Part shown: piece after piece, positions 53,158-63,036 of the stretch | Numbering within the stretch: position 1 is the first letter of the stretch | Layout: every line of letters starts with the position of its first letter | Assembly (NCBI GenBank): GCA_004193555.1 | Contig: RPGP01000001.1 | Location: 1,184,102-1,248,101, forward strand | Reading direction: 5' to 3' | Origin: Desulfobacteraceae bacterium Eth-SRB1 | GTDB lineage: Bacteria > Desulfobacterota > Desulfobacteria > Desulfobacterales > ETH-SRB1 | DNA length: 64,000 bases | Translations under genes and position numbers: made by a program | Notes under the pieces: generated by a model | Told to the model about the DNA's origin: nothing | Database searches by the model: none | The model's input: the letters and a program-made list of their open reading frames with translations, nothing else

Positions 53158-54099
53158 TTACTTGATTCTTACCGAATAGCCTTCCTTTATGTCGCTTGCT
53201 GAAATAGAAACCGCTTCGGCCCTGTCAGTGTAAACAGTGGTTATCTTTATCTCCCCTGTTTTAAGACCTGGGACAAAGAATCGCTGGCCATCCTTACCAT
53301 TAATTATCTTTTCACCGGCATACACTTCAAGTATATCGCCTGATATTAGCCCTGACTTCCGGCCGGAAGATATTATTATCCTGTTTCCGGAGATTGAAAC
53401 AATATATCCTTTCCATGGCTGCATAGCGACAGTATCGCAAATTTTTTCACCCGCCACGTCGGCAATATGCATGAAAGCATCCTTGAAACCGGATATGCCT
53501 TCCGCTTTTCTTGATTTAATTGACTCGAATTCCTGTTCGTTAACCTCTATTTCATGGAAAAAAATTTCATCGAGAAGTTTGGCGGCTGTTTCTGTATCAT
53601 AAACTTCCACAACTATCTGCATCTGAACAATATTGCTGGCGCCTTTGAACCATAGAAGACCGCTCTCTTCCTTTATTGGCTTGATGTCTATTAAGCTGCC
53701 GGTTACAATTGCATTCAAACCGATCTGTTTGCCTGCTTTTGCAAGGGCAAGATTGTCTAATTGACCGGTTGGCTGAATTGGAAAATTTATCAAAACAGCA
53801 GGGCATCCGGCATCTCCCGGCTTGATAAGCCTGATGTCGGGGCATGCCTCCTTAATTGTTGAGGCAAGATTTGTTAAAAAGAATTCCTCAAAGCACTGGT
53901 TGTCGTAAAAGGTTTTATTATTAAACAGCGTAATTCCAATTCTTTTTTTTATGTCTCCATCCGGAGCCTTAAGATCGCGCACTATCTTTTTAGTTGTCTT
54001 TTTAATGGTGGAAAAAGAGGAGCATCCTGGAACCATTGATACGGCAGCCAATAAAAACATAGCCGTAATAATTAATTGAATATTTTTAAAAGGTCTCAT
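53158..54099 (-). CDS. predicted outer-membrane-associated lipoprotein
   Basis: A 313-residue protein with a lipoprotein signal peptide (hydrophobic LIITAMFLLAAVSM, lipobox VPGC, Cys26). The middle part (RIGITLFNNKTFYDNQCFEE, ... NAIVTGSLIDIKP) resembles the CsgG/TolB-like fold used by secretion lipoproteins. The end (GDILEVYAGEKIINGKDGQR, KTGEIKITTVYTDRAEAV) resembles the FlgT C-terminal domain. A role in envelope or flagellar assembly is plausible but unproved. The start overlaps the queF stop by 4 bases. The last codons adjoin an ACGAATTCATC repeat. Confidence 0.75.
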   Translation of the reverse strand: MRPFKNIQLIITAMFLLAAVSMVPGCSSFSTIKKTTKKIVRDLKAPDGDIKKRIGITLFNNKTFYDNQCFEEFFLTNLASTIKEACPDIRLIKPGDAGCPAVLINFPIQPTGQLDNLALAKAGKQIGLNAIVTGSLIDIKPIKEESGLLWFKGASNIVQMQIVVEVYDTETAAKLLDEIFFHEIEVNEQEFESIKSRKAEGISGFKDAFMHIADVAGEKICDTVAMQPWKGYIVSISGNRIIISSGRKSGLISGDILEVYAGEKIINGKDGQRFFVPGLKTGEIKITTVYTDRAEAVSISASDIKEGYSVRIK

Positions 54100-54503
54100 T
54101 TTTCTCCCTTATATGTTGCGGTAACTTTTGTAATTATTCCGCCTCTTGCTGTAAAATCACCTGTAACTTCCATCTGTTTTGGATGAAGCGCTTCAACAAG
54201 ATCGTTCAAAATCTTGTTGACTACATGTTCGTAAAAAATGCCGACATTTCTGTATTGTAATATATAAAATTTCAGCGATTTTAATTCGATAATCTTTATG
54301 TCAGGCCTGTACTTTATCGTTATGCATCCAAAATCAGGAAGGCCGGTCATAGGACATACAGAAGTGAACTCAGGTTGTTTTATTACAATATCAATATCCC
54401 TTTGGCCCTTATATTTGTACTCCATGGTTTCAATAACATTTATTTTTACAATATCCGGCGAATCAATATTGTAATCGATTCTTTTATCAGTTGTTCCGGC
54501 CAT
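54096..54503 (-). CDS. queF: NADPH-dependent 7-cyano-7-deazaguanine reductase
   Basis: A 135-residue unimodular QueF, which reduces preQ0 to preQ1 in queuosine synthesis. The active-site cysteine is in EFTSVCPMTGLPDFG (Cys50) and the partner aspartate is Asp57; the NADPH-side motif is ELKSLKFYILQYRNVGIFYE, and EVTGDFTARGGI closes the T-fold. No preQ1 riboswitch was recognised upstream. It is co-transcribed with the lipoprotein gene. Confidence 0.95.
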   Translation of the reverse strand: MAGTTDKRIDYNIDSPDIVKINVIETMEYKYKGQRDIDIVIKQPEFTSVCPMTGLPDFGCITIKYRPDIKIIELKSLKFYILQYRNVGIFYEHVVNKILNDLVEALHPKQMEVTGDFTARGGIITKVTATYKGEK

Positions 54504-54692
54504 TTTTCTTGCTTTATCTCCATTTTGTTTATTATAAGTATAACTACTTACGTAGTCAGCCTATCCACCAGAGTAACTACAGAATATAATCCAAACTGTC
54601 AAACTATCATATCAACAGCAGCTTGACAGTTTGTATCATTTTTGCTAACAATGCAAAATAATTATAAAAACCTATCACAAAAGGTATATAAT

Positions 54693-54866
54693 ATGAGCGC
54701 AATCAATGAACAGATTCTAAGGGCATCCAAGGAAATCGCAGTAAAATTTATTGAAGCCGGCAGGATTTCTCCCTCCGGTTTCCCTGAATTATTCAAGACT
54801 ATATATTTTGCAGTCGAAGAAACCGTTAATGGTCAGAGGAAAGCTGAAACGGATAAAGATAAGTAG
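54693..54866 (+). CDS. conserved small helical protein, function unknown
   Basis: ATG 54693 gives 57 residues: MSAINEQILRASKEIAVKFI, then EAGRISPSGFPELFKTIYFA and VEETVNGQ. The AxKEIxVKFIEAGRxSP...F..IY..V..T pattern is one I recognise as a conserved hypothetical family in Deltaproteobacteria, but with no known role. The last 41 bases overlap the convergent recD gene. The frame stays open upstream to 54642, but the later start is better spaced. Confidence 0.6.
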   Translation: MSAINEQILRASKEIAVKFIEAGRISPSGFPELFKTIYFAVEETVNGQRKAETDKDK

Positions 54867-56805
54867 AAGCTGATTGCCGTTCGATCTTCCTTTCAAGGGC
54901 TTTTTTTAATGCTGAATCCGATCCATATAGAATCAGCCGTTTTTTTGCCCTTGTAACGCCGGTGTATATAATCTCTCTCGTTAACAATCTGTGGTTATCA
55001 TTGTCAGGCAGCACAACCATCACATCATCAAATTCAGACCCCTGGCTTTTGTGTACTGTCATGGCAAAGGCATACTCCCATGATGGCAACTGATCAATGC
55101 TAAAGCTGATAAAGAAATCGAATCGCTGGAAAAAAGCCTTGTAATTTCCTTTTTTGCTTTTTATTACAACGCCGACATCTCCGTTAAACAGCTCTTTTGA
55201 ATAGTCGTTACGTGTTATAATAATGACAGCGCCGGCAAAAATATTTTCCCCTGTCCAGGATGCCGGCTCTAATTCAAAGCCCAAACATTGATTTATTATG
55301 CTATTTATCCATGTACAGCCATAAATTCCATTGCGCAGAATCGTTAAAATTCTTCCACATCCAACCACATGAAAAATCCGATATAAAATATCCTGACCTG
55401 CTTTAGAAGTCAGGAGTTCATCAGAGTCCATTTCCCCTGATTCAAAGATTAACTCCTTATAACTTATATTATCCTCATGCATCCGGCTTATGTAATGATC
55501 CCGCACCCATGAATGCAGGTGATGCTTCCATTGATTTAAGCTTGTGCTTTGTACAAATGCCCATTGATCCTCTTTGAGTTTAAGAGCCGAGTCAAACGAA
55601 AACGGTTCGTATTCCGGGCACTTTCCCTGATTGATTTGTTTTGCAACCTGCAGCAGGTTAGCGCCGGATCGATATACATTCCTTAGTAGAACCACTCGAT
55701 CCGTAAACTCATCAGTCTGGTCAGGAATCATTTCTGCAAAAACAGCGCCTGCTTCCACCGAGGGCAGTTGATCTTTATCGCCTAAAAAAACAAGCCTGGT
55801 CTTTGCAGGATCGACTGCCTGCAAAAATTTATCCATCATGACAACATCGACCATTGACACTTCATCCACAATTAGAACTGATGCGGGCAGAGGATTGGTA
55901 GCCTTGTAATGGAAATCATTTTTATAGGCTTTATATTTTAAAATCTTATGCAACGTGGCGCCTTTCAGCTTTAACAGCCTGATGTCTTCAGGAGACGGAT
56001 TTGCTATTGTGCTGATATTGCCGGATATTGTTTCGGTCATCCTTTGCGCTGCTCTGCCGGTTGGCGCTGCCAGCATAATCTTTTCCGCATCTATCCTTTC
56101 TGTATCTATTCGAGCCCTTACAAGGCAGCGGAGAATATTAACCATAAGAGAGGTTTTGCCTGTTCCGGGACCGCCCGAGATAATCGAAAACTGAGAGCTA
56201 AGAGCCAGTTTTATCGCATCAATTTGATATGGATCTTTTATAAGCGAAGCTCCGTTTTTTGAAACACGGAGAGAAAGAGGTTCGGACATTATCTCATTTA
56301 AAAGATTTGTTTGCTGTTTTTTATCAAGCTTAAGGGTTGATTTTGCCTGTAGAATAGTTTTTATGCGATCTTTCAGCCTGTTTTCATGAAAATAAAACTT
56401 TTGGAAATATAAATATTTCTTTTCAGCAACCTCATATAAAACAAGGGGCAGATACAAAGAACGATCTTTCGCAATAAGATTATTATATTTATCGTCTGCA
56501 AGATTGGCTAAAAATTGAGCGGCAATCTCTTCAGCCATATCTTTTTCCATAAAAATTTGCAGGCTGGCTAACAAGCTGTTTTTATCCAGAGCTAAACACA
56601 GACTTCCTTCCTGCAATACCGCAAACATAGCCATTAATACCGCAAAAATACAGATGTCATCCTGACAATCGCCAAGTTCGCGTAAATCCCTGATAGTCAT
56701 ATAATCAAGCGCAGAAAGCTCACCTATATTATGCATTCCGGTAATATTATTATATTCCAACATCTGCTGTAAAAGCCGTTGTCTGTCTGTATTAAGATGA
56801 GTCAT
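54826..56805 (-). CDS. recD: exodeoxyribonuclease V subunit RecD
   Basis: A 659-residue SF1B 5'-3' helicase. Walker A is SGGPGTGKTSLMVNILR (about 210-226). Further motifs are APTGRAAQRMTETI, TLHKILKY, VLIVDEVSMVDVVMMDKFLQ, FLGDKDQLPSVEAGAVFAEM, and near the end FAMTVHKSQGSEFDDVMVVL with TGVTRAKKRLILYG. The N-terminal 110 residues fit the RecD domain that contacts RecC. It lies about 115 bases after recB, with a purine/pyrimidine repeat between. Confidence 0.95.
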   Translation of the reverse strand: MTHLNTDRQRLLQQMLEYNNITGMHNIGELSALDYMTIRDLRELGDCQDDICIFAVLMAMFAVLQEGSLCLALDKNSLLASLQIFMEKDMAEEIAAQFLANLADDKYNNLIAKDRSLYLPLVLYEVAEKKYLYFQKFYFHENRLKDRIKTILQAKSTLKLDKKQQTNLLNEIMSEPLSLRVSKNGASLIKDPYQIDAIKLALSSQFSIISGGPGTGKTSLMVNILRCLVRARIDTERIDAEKIMLAAPTGRAAQRMTETISGNISTIANPSPEDIRLLKLKGATLHKILKYKAYKNDFHYKATNPLPASVLIVDEVSMVDVVMMDKFLQAVDPAKTRLVFLGDKDQLPSVEAGAVFAEMIPDQTDEFTDRVVLLRNVYRSGANLLQVAKQINQGKCPEYEPFSFDSALKLKEDQWAFVQSTSLNQWKHHLHSWVRDHYISRMHEDNISYKELIFESGEMDSDELLTSKAGQDILYRIFHVVGCGRILTILRNGIYGCTWINSIINQCLGFELEPASWTGENIFAGAVIIITRNDYSKELFNGDVGVVIKSKKGNYKAFFQRFDFFISFSIDQLPSWEYAFAMTVHKSQGSEFDDVMVVLPDNDNHRLLTREIIYTGVTRAKKRLILYGSDSALKKALERKIERQSASTYLYPFQLSSDH

Positions 56806-56870
56806 TTGGGATTTATGATTGTTGATTTATGGAATCGCTTTGCTCTATCTTTTCAATCCTTGCTCTGCTC

Positions 56871-56920
56871 TCCGACCTCCGACCTCCGACCTCTGACTTC
56901 TGACCTCCGACCTCTGATCT
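56871..56920. repeat. TCCGACCTCCGACCTC tandem repeat between recB and recD
   Basis: About six units of CCGACCTC/TGACTTC/CGACCTC type. It is the inverted family relative of the pyrC-internal repeat. It immediately precedes the recB stop region. Confidence 0.7.
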
Positions 56921-56921
56921 A

Positions 56922-59900
56922 CTAATTCATCAACATTTCGGCGACCTCTCTTTCCAGCCGGTCTAAATCGCCTAATTTTTCACCGGGAACATAATAGATG
57001 CCGTTTTCTGTCCCTGGTTCCATTCCCCGTAAATAAAAATAAAATACTCCTCCAAAATCTTTTGCAGGATCAAACGTGTTGCCCAGCGCCTGCTTTAACC
57101 ACCGGATAAGAGCTATGCTGTATAATTTGTATTGCAGGTGATAGTTGGCATGATTCATATTTACTTCCATAGCATCCCGGGCATACCCGTCTTCAATATA
57201 GTTTGATTTCCAGTCTGCTATATAATACTTATCGGCATATTTGAAGGCCAGATCTATAAAGCCCTTGATAAAGCCGTTTGTTATTTTGCAATCCGGGATT
57301 TTTTTATTATCATCAACAGGCAGCGAAAAGGGATAATAAAATTCAATCTCATGCAGCCGATCCTCTTTACTGAGTCTGCCTAAAATAAATTCATCATCGA
57401 TAAATCTGACAGGGGTTGTAAGTGTATTTGAAAGCATCCGGCAGATATGCTGCTGCCAGCATTTATCCACCCTGTAAATATCCATTTGCCGCAGGATGAT
57501 ATCGCCGATCTCGGGATCACCAATTAAGCTGCCTCCATTATCTGTTTGACATTTTGCTTTTGCATAAACTGTTTCAAAATTTATCAGCTCTAATATGTTG
57601 TGGAGCATAGAGCCGATCTCAGCGCCTCCAGGCATTTCATCGGGGGTTATGTCGGCAGCTCCGGCATCAATCTTTTGCGAAGCAAAGCTTTCATCATCAT
57701 CTTTTGATTTTTCATGCAGAGACAGGAAGCCCTTGCCTTGCTTTACATTTTCATGAAAGAAAAAAGTTTTGTAATTAAGGCTGGAAAAGGATTCCAGTTT
57801 TATTTTTTTGTGAATAAAATTCCGTGTGGAAGGAAAAGGTTTTGTAAGATCTTTTTTCTCTATTACAGGGAGATCTCTTTGCTTACCCTGCATCATTGAA
57901 TCCATTGCCATTGAACTCTGATCAGGTGAAAGCCATATAATATTTCTCTTTTCATCGTCTTTGGAAAAAGCATTTGACAGGGCAGGAGAAAGCAGAGTGC
58001 ACACAGGCCCCACCCATGAATATTTTTTATCATAAGGATAATATGGCAGATAAAGTTTGTGCTCAGCCCGTGTGGAAGCAACATAATAAAGACGTTTATC
58101 TTCATCAGTTTTTTCAAGAAAGTGTTCTTCCTTTCCGCTTTGTCCACTTTGCCCTGCTTGAATGGAAAGATCGATTGTTTTAATTATCTTATGCAGGTTG
58201 TTCTTCTCCACGATCTTGTGATATATATAACAGTTGTCAGGACCGGCAGACCTTTGAGTCAATCCGCCTGCAATAAAAACCACAGGGAATTGAAGCCCCT
58301 TGCTGACATGCATGGTCATTATCCGGACCTTTTCCTCCTCGGTTTCAATTTGATGAATATCAGCATCCTCATCAGCGCTGACAGTATCTTTCCTGTAACA
58401 ATCAAGCATTGACGTTATCTGCCTGAAATTCAGATTTTTCAGATAGGCCATTTCTTCAAGGTACTCAAATATCTGCCGGTAATTTGTGTATTTCCTGTCC
58501 CAGGAAACCTTTTCTGACTCACGAAAAAGCAAACCGGAATCATTAATTAATGATTGAAAAAGAACGCTCAAGTTGCGTGACAGCGCATATTCATTCCACT
58601 TGAAAGGCAACTGTTTTAATGGATGCAAATGAGGCAATTGTTCATAAGCATACAAATCAGCAGACTTAAATTCAAAAAAAGGGGTTAAAAGCGCTTTTTT
58701 TACATCAGCGCTGTTGCCGGGATCCAGAATTGCGCGAAAAACCATGCTTAAATAAAGGGCTTCATCAGACTGGAAAAGACCCGGTTTCTTGTAATATGTA
58801 TATGGAATTGCAAGGCTGGAAAGCTCTGTTTCTATTAAAGGCACATCCGATTTTGTGCGCACAAGAATGCAAATATCGCCAAAACTCAGACTCTTTTCGC
58901 TTCGTTCCTTTTGAATCAGTTTGATATTGCCGCAATCGATCAGATGCCGGATTTCTGCGGCAATAAACTTTGCAAGCTGCAGTTTGGCAAGGCTGGGAGA
59001 TGATGTTTTGCTGAAATCCACGATGTTCAGAACGCCGTGTCCGGATTCGTCCGAACTCAATAAGGTCAACCTGTCTTTTTCCCCCGGACAGATCGCATCC
59101 TGATAACATATATCAAATTTGCCTGCCTGATTTTCCGGCTTAAACCACTCTTTTCTGCCAAACAGGCTGTTAAATGCATTAATGAGTTCAGGTTGTGAGC
59201 GCCAGTTGATATCCAGAACATATAAACCTGCTTTCTGCTGTTTTGACAATTCTTCTATTTCATTTTTTGCATTTAGATAGGCAAAAACGTCTGCCCCGCG
59301 AAAGGAATAGATGGCCTGCTTTGGGTCACCGATAAGAAACAGGACGTTGCCGGAATTTACTTCAGAGCCGGGCTTTTGATTGCCTAAGAATATTTTTTTG
59401 AAAATCTTCCATTGAACAGGATCCGTGTCCTGGAATTCGTCAACAAATGCAACCTTATATTTATGCCTGAGCATTGCTAACAACTGCTCTGAATTATCAT
59501 TATACAAAGCCTTTTCAACAAGGTTGATCATATCGTCAAAACTGATCCAGCCTTTCTTTGCTTTTGCCAGGCCTACCTCCTTTTGAAGCTGATGGATTGT
59601 CTCCACCGCAAGCATTAGCTTTAAATGGGCCGCAACTTCTTCTATTTCCTGGAACACGGAAACTATATTTTGCAGATTGGGACAAACTTCCGGATTCGCC
59701 CCTTTTTTTAACCATTTGTCAGGGACAAGACACTGGATACCCTGTCTTTGTCCCGATTTTGCGCCATGAATTTGAGAGATCAGATCCTGCAAGCCCGCAA
59801 AATTAATATTTTTGTCATCAACATTCCTCAAGTAATTTTCAAGAGGAACTACTATTTTGCCTGATAAAGACCTCTTTGCTCGCGCATTTATATTTAATTT

Positions 59901-60587
59901 TCCAAATTGTTCGGAGAAGCATTTCTGTGCGCCTGTCAAGGCTTTTAATTTTAGAACCAGTTCCTTTACTTCATTTTGAAGCTGCTTAAAACTTTTGCCT
60001 TTGATATCCGGCAAAAGAAGATCACCGGCATTTTTGCGAAATGTTTTTCCGGCTGTTGTGAGCACTGTATTACTGAACTTACGACTTTCTTTTTTTGTGC
60101 TAAAGCCGGAGCATTCCAGAATTGCAGGCAGATCTTCCCCATGTTTTTCAGGCCAGGTTTTTCGCATCTGCTCTTTGAGCTTTGTTTCAAAAAGGGAAGT
60201 GTCATCGATTAGCTCGCTTTTAAAAAGTACGCTGTTTTCAAATGCAAAATCGCTTAAAACAGTCCGGCAAAAACCGTGAATGGTAAAGATGGCTGCTGTG
60301 TCAAATGTATCAAGGGAATCTCTCAGCCTTTTAATAACCTTTGGATCATCTGCATTTTTTAATTCATTTTCAATCTTTTCACGTATGCGGATCTTTAATT
60401 CACTTGTTGCTTTTTCCGTAAAGGTAACGAGAAGAATGTTTTCCAGGGCAATCTTGCTGTCTTCTTTCAGCAGCCTTACCACCAGATTTTCAATTATATA
60501 GGTTTTGCCGGTGCCTGCCGATGCCTCTATCAGCCCGTGCTTTTTAAGGTCGATCTCTTTACAGTCTTTGATTGTTTTTAAAAACAT
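56922..60587 (-). CDS. recB: exodeoxyribonuclease V subunit RecB
   Basis: A 1221-residue UvrD-type 3'-5' helicase and nuclease. Walker A is IEASAGTGKTYIIENLVVRL (about 20-39). Motif II region is VAFVDEFQDTDPVQWKIFKK, followed by FLIGDPKQAIYSFRGADVFA, VRIMTMHVSKGLQFPVVFIA and YYVASTRAEHKLYL. The C-terminal PD-(D/E)XK nuclease has GSMLHNILE, GFIDLAFKYADKYYIADWKS and the YHLQYKLYSIAL helix. All motifs look intact. RecC, essential in the standard enzyme, is not next to it: upstream is decayed mobile DNA. Confidence 0.95.
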   Translation of the reverse strand: MFLKTIKDCKEIDLKKHGLIEASAGTGKTYIIENLVVRLLKEDSKIALENILLVTFTEKATSELKIRIREKIENELKNADDPKVIKRLRDSLDTFDTAAIFTIHGFCRTVLSDFAFENSVLFKSELIDDTSLFETKLKEQMRKTWPEKHGEDLPAILECSGFSTKKESRKFSNTVLTTAGKTFRKNAGDLLLPDIKGKSFKQLQNEVKELVLKLKALTGAQKCFSEQFGKLNINARAKRSLSGKIVVPLENYLRNVDDKNINFAGLQDLISQIHGAKSGQRQGIQCLVPDKWLKKGANPEVCPNLQNIVSVFQEIEEVAAHLKLMLAVETIHQLQKEVGLAKAKKGWISFDDMINLVEKALYNDNSEQLLAMLRHKYKVAFVDEFQDTDPVQWKIFKKIFLGNQKPGSEVNSGNVLFLIGDPKQAIYSFRGADVFAYLNAKNEIEELSKQQKAGLYVLDINWRSQPELINAFNSLFGRKEWFKPENQAGKFDICYQDAICPGEKDRLTLLSSDESGHGVLNIVDFSKTSSPSLAKLQLAKFIAAEIRHLIDCGNIKLIQKERSEKSLSFGDICILVRTKSDVPLIETELSSLAIPYTYYKKPGLFQSDEALYLSMVFRAILDPGNSADVKKALLTPFFEFKSADLYAYEQLPHLHPLKQLPFKWNEYALSRNLSVLFQSLINDSGLLFRESEKVSWDRKYTNYRQIFEYLEEMAYLKNLNFRQITSMLDCYRKDTVSADEDADIHQIETEEEKVRIMTMHVSKGLQFPVVFIAGGLTQRSAGPDNCYIYHKIVEKNNLHKIIKTIDLSIQAGQSGQSGKEEHFLEKTDEDKRLYYVASTRAEHKLYLPYYPYDKKYSWVGPVCTLLSPALSNAFSKDDEKRNIIWLSPDQSSMAMDSMMQGKQRDLPVIEKKDLTKPFPSTRNFIHKKIKLESFSSLNYKTFFFHENVKQGKGFLSLHEKSKDDDESFASQKIDAGAADITPDEMPGGAEIGSMLHNILELINFETVYAKAKCQTDNGGSLIGDPEIGDIILRQMDIYRVDKCWQQHICRMLSNTLTTPVRFIDDEFILGRLSKEDRLHEIEFYYPFSLPVDDNKKIPDCKITNGFIKGFIDLAFKYADKYYIADWKSNYIEDGYARDAMEVNMNHANYHLQYKLYSIALIRWLKQALGNTFDPAKDFGGVFYFYLRGMEPGTENGIYYVPGEKLGDLDRLEREVAEMLMN

Positions 60588-60859
60588 TGTAATATTTCGT
60601 TAAAAATATATTTTTTGACAGGATTAACAGGATATTCAGGATTAAAACATCAAAATTCCTTAGTTTGGGCTTAAACGAAAAACCCCCTGAATTACATTAT
60701 TTTCTCGTTCCCACGCTCCAGCGTGCGAATGCATACCTGCTTTTACGAATGCATCAGGATTACAATCTTTCTGTAAAATCATGAATTTTTAAGCAGCATG
60801 AGCCCAAATTAAAAAAACAGTCTCTAATTTACAATATCAAAATGCATATTATGTGTTTC
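60588..60859. other. spacer upstream of recB
   Basis: It holds a GTTCCCACGCTCCAGCG family copy (60703-60738). No gene or clear promoter was recognised. Confidence 0.45.
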
Positions 60860-61035
60860 ATGCGTGATTGGTCAAACCAAAAAAATCAGAAGATATCCGA
60901 ACTGTTCGGCCTGTCGTACTCATCCGTTGGCGGACGAGTTGGTATTTTAAGAGAAAAACTTCGTGTCGATAAAACCTTTTAATAAGGAATATGATGGAAT
61001 AAGTGCGTTAATCAAGATGAAAGTTTCAAACCCAA
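60860..61035 (+). pseudogene. C-terminal remnant of a RAYT-type transposase
   Basis: The frame from 60860 gives SNQKNQKISELFGLSYSSVG and GRVGILREKLRVDKTF, then a stop. A shift at about 60970 continues FNKEYDGISALIKMKVSNPK. This is the DnaA-like HTH tail of IS200/RAYT transposases, of a different subtype from 6425-6652. The catalytic domain is missing. Confidence 0.6.
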
Positions 61036-61132
61036 AAGAAACATTACTGTCATTTAGACAAAACAGTCTAAAACAGCACCCACATATTGACAAACTCGTC
61101 TTTTTTTTTATTGGCACCGTGAAACAAGGGGG

Positions 61133-61377
61133 AGCGCAGCAGAAGTTGATTATCTATGGCAAAAAGGCGAACAGATTCTGCCTGTTGAAGTAAAAGCAGG
61201 TCAAACCGGCACACTTAAAAGTCTCAGACTTTTTCTTTCTGAAAAAAAGTGTCGTTTGGAATCAGATTTTCTCTTTATACCTTATCATATACCGACTCAA
61301 TATTATCAATACCACTTTATGCCATTGAAGCCATGCCCGGTCTTATTGATCAAGTAATTTCCGACGACAAATGCTGA
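61133..61377 (+). pseudogene. C-terminal remnant of a DUF4143 ATPase
   Basis: AEVDYLWQKGEQILPVEVKA followed by GQTGTLKSLRLFLSEKK is the nuclease-like C-terminal motif of this family. After a frameshift, LSIPLYAIEAMPGLIDQVIS gives the usual C-terminus. The ATPase core is absent. It lies about 200 bases before an intact member at 61582. Confidence 0.65.
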
Positions 61378-61581
61378 TTGGCTCCTTTTTCTTCCATATC
61401 AACCAATAATCCAATGAATGTCCCATACTTTCCCCTGATAGACAAGACAAAGATTGAGATTATTTACTGAAGTTGCGGCATGACAAAAAAGGGCTTGCTT
61501 TAAAACTATTCTTCTTGACAAAAGGCTAAACGATAGTTTAGTATAATACCACTTTATGCTAAATTATGGTTTTGTATTATT

Positions 61582-62886
61582 ATGAATGATTCCCAATTAA
61601 TAGAGGTGTTGGAATATTGGAATTTTTGGAGCCAGGACCGCCGCACCGGTGTCTATAGAAAGGATTATGTAGAGGAACTATATCCTCAAAAGAAGCTGAA
61701 AGAAGTATCGATAGTAGCCGGCGTAAGGCGGGCAGGCAAGTCAACAATCCTTCTGCAAGTTTTAAGAAAATTGATCGACGCGGGAACACCTCGCGAAAAC
61801 ATTCTGTATGTCAATTTTGAAGAGCCAACCTTTATCCCGTATTTGACAGTAGAATTTTTACTGCGCATTCATGATCTTTATCTGGAGCGATTCAACCCGC
61901 GTGGCCGGACATATGTTGTTCTGGACGAAGTCCAATTAGTGCCGGGATGGGAAAGATTTGTTCGCGGGCTATACGATAGAGATGAAGAGATAAAGTTTTA
62001 TATAACCGGTTCGTCATCAAAACTTCTCTCCAAAGAATACGGTACATCTTTAACCGGAAGAATAGTTTCCAATGAAGTCTTTCCCTTAAGTTTTCAAGAG
62101 TTTCTGGTATTTAATAAAAATGAAGAAATGATCAAAAGATCAAGGGGAAAAGGTTCCCCTGCTCTGCGCAACCTTTTCAATCAATACACTCGCTTCGGCG
62201 GTTTTCCTCAGGTAGTTTTGACGGAAGAAGAAAAGGACAAGATGCAGATCCTGAAAGATTATTACACTGCCGTGATAGAAAAGGATATTATTCAGCGATA
62301 TCAAGTCAGGGACATAAAGAAACTGAAAGAACTTTGCCTGAATTTGTATGCCAATACAGCATCGCATTTCTCTGGATATCAGGCAGAAAAAAGGCAAAAG
62401 ATCTCTCAACCCACGGCGAATAAGTTTCTGGAATATGCCAGCGAAGTCTTTTTGGTACAAACAACAGATTGTTTCTCTTACTCCTTTACAAAACAAAAGG
62501 CCAATCCGTATAAAGTCTATGCCATTGATCCAGGGCTCTATAATGCTGTGTCGTTCCGGTTCTCCGAAAACATAGGCAGGATATTTGAAAACATAGTCTA
62601 TCTAACCTTGAGAAGAAAAGGAGAGGAGATTTTCTATTGGAAAGGAAAAGGAGAAGTTGATTTTCTTATAAGAAAAGGAACCAGAATCGACAGATTGATC
62701 AATGTCTGCTGGGAACTCAATAAGAAAAATGAAGAGAGAGAGTTTTCCGGCCTGTATGAAGCAATGAAACAATTCAATGTCTCTAATGCTCAAATCATTG
62801 TAAGCGGATATGATGATCAAGTGGACATTAAAGGTAAAAAGATTGTGATCAAAAACTTCTTCAACTGGCTAAAGGAAGAAAATTAG
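61582..62886 (+). CDS. AAA_14/DUF4143-type ATPase, third intact member
   Basis: A 434-residue ATPase with Walker A VAGVRRAGKSTILLQVLRKL (about 46-65), Walker B TYVVLDEVQLVPGWERFVRG, and sensor FYITGSSSKLLSKEYGTSLT followed by GRIVSNEVFPLSFQEFL. The C-terminal nuclease-like core is EIFYWKGKGEVDFLIRKGTR. The GVRRAGKST form puts it in a different subgroup from the PRQVGKTT proteins at 22858 and 24629. ATG 61582 follows a weak RBS. Its neighbours are mobile-DNA debris and hicBA. Confidence 0.82.
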   Translation: MNDSQLIEVLEYWNFWSQDRRTGVYRKDYVEELYPQKKLKEVSIVAGVRRAGKSTILLQVLRKLIDAGTPRENILYVNFEEPTFIPYLTVEFLLRIHDLYLERFNPRGRTYVVLDEVQLVPGWERFVRGLYDRDEEIKFYITGSSSKLLSKEYGTSLTGRIVSNEVFPLSFQEFLVFNKNEEMIKRSRGKGSPALRNLFNQYTRFGGFPQVVLTEEEKDKMQILKDYYTAVIEKDIIQRYQVRDIKKLKELCLNLYANTASHFSGYQAEKRQKISQPTANKFLEYASEVFLVQTTDCFSYSFTKQKANPYKVYAIDPGLYNAVSFRFSENIGRIFENIVYLTLRRKGEEIFYWKGKGEVDFLIRKGTRIDRLINVCWELNKKNEEREFSGLYEAMKQFNVSNAQIIVSGYDDQVDIKGKKIVIKNFFNWLKEEN

Positions 62887-63036
62887 CTGAAAGCTTAACT
62901 TAATAAAAATTAATACCACTATATAGTTGCATTGTCAGCCTGGAAATTACTGGGAGTTTGTTGACTAATTATACATGGATATACACCCAATTCCAAGATT
63001 TCGGATTTATCTTGGCACGAGCAGCGGCTGGTTTGC

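Noticed and set aside
54504..54640. preQ1 riboswitch upstream of queF
   Set aside because: No preQ1-I/II type stem with an adjoining A-rich tail could be found; sequence is largely a dispersed motif.
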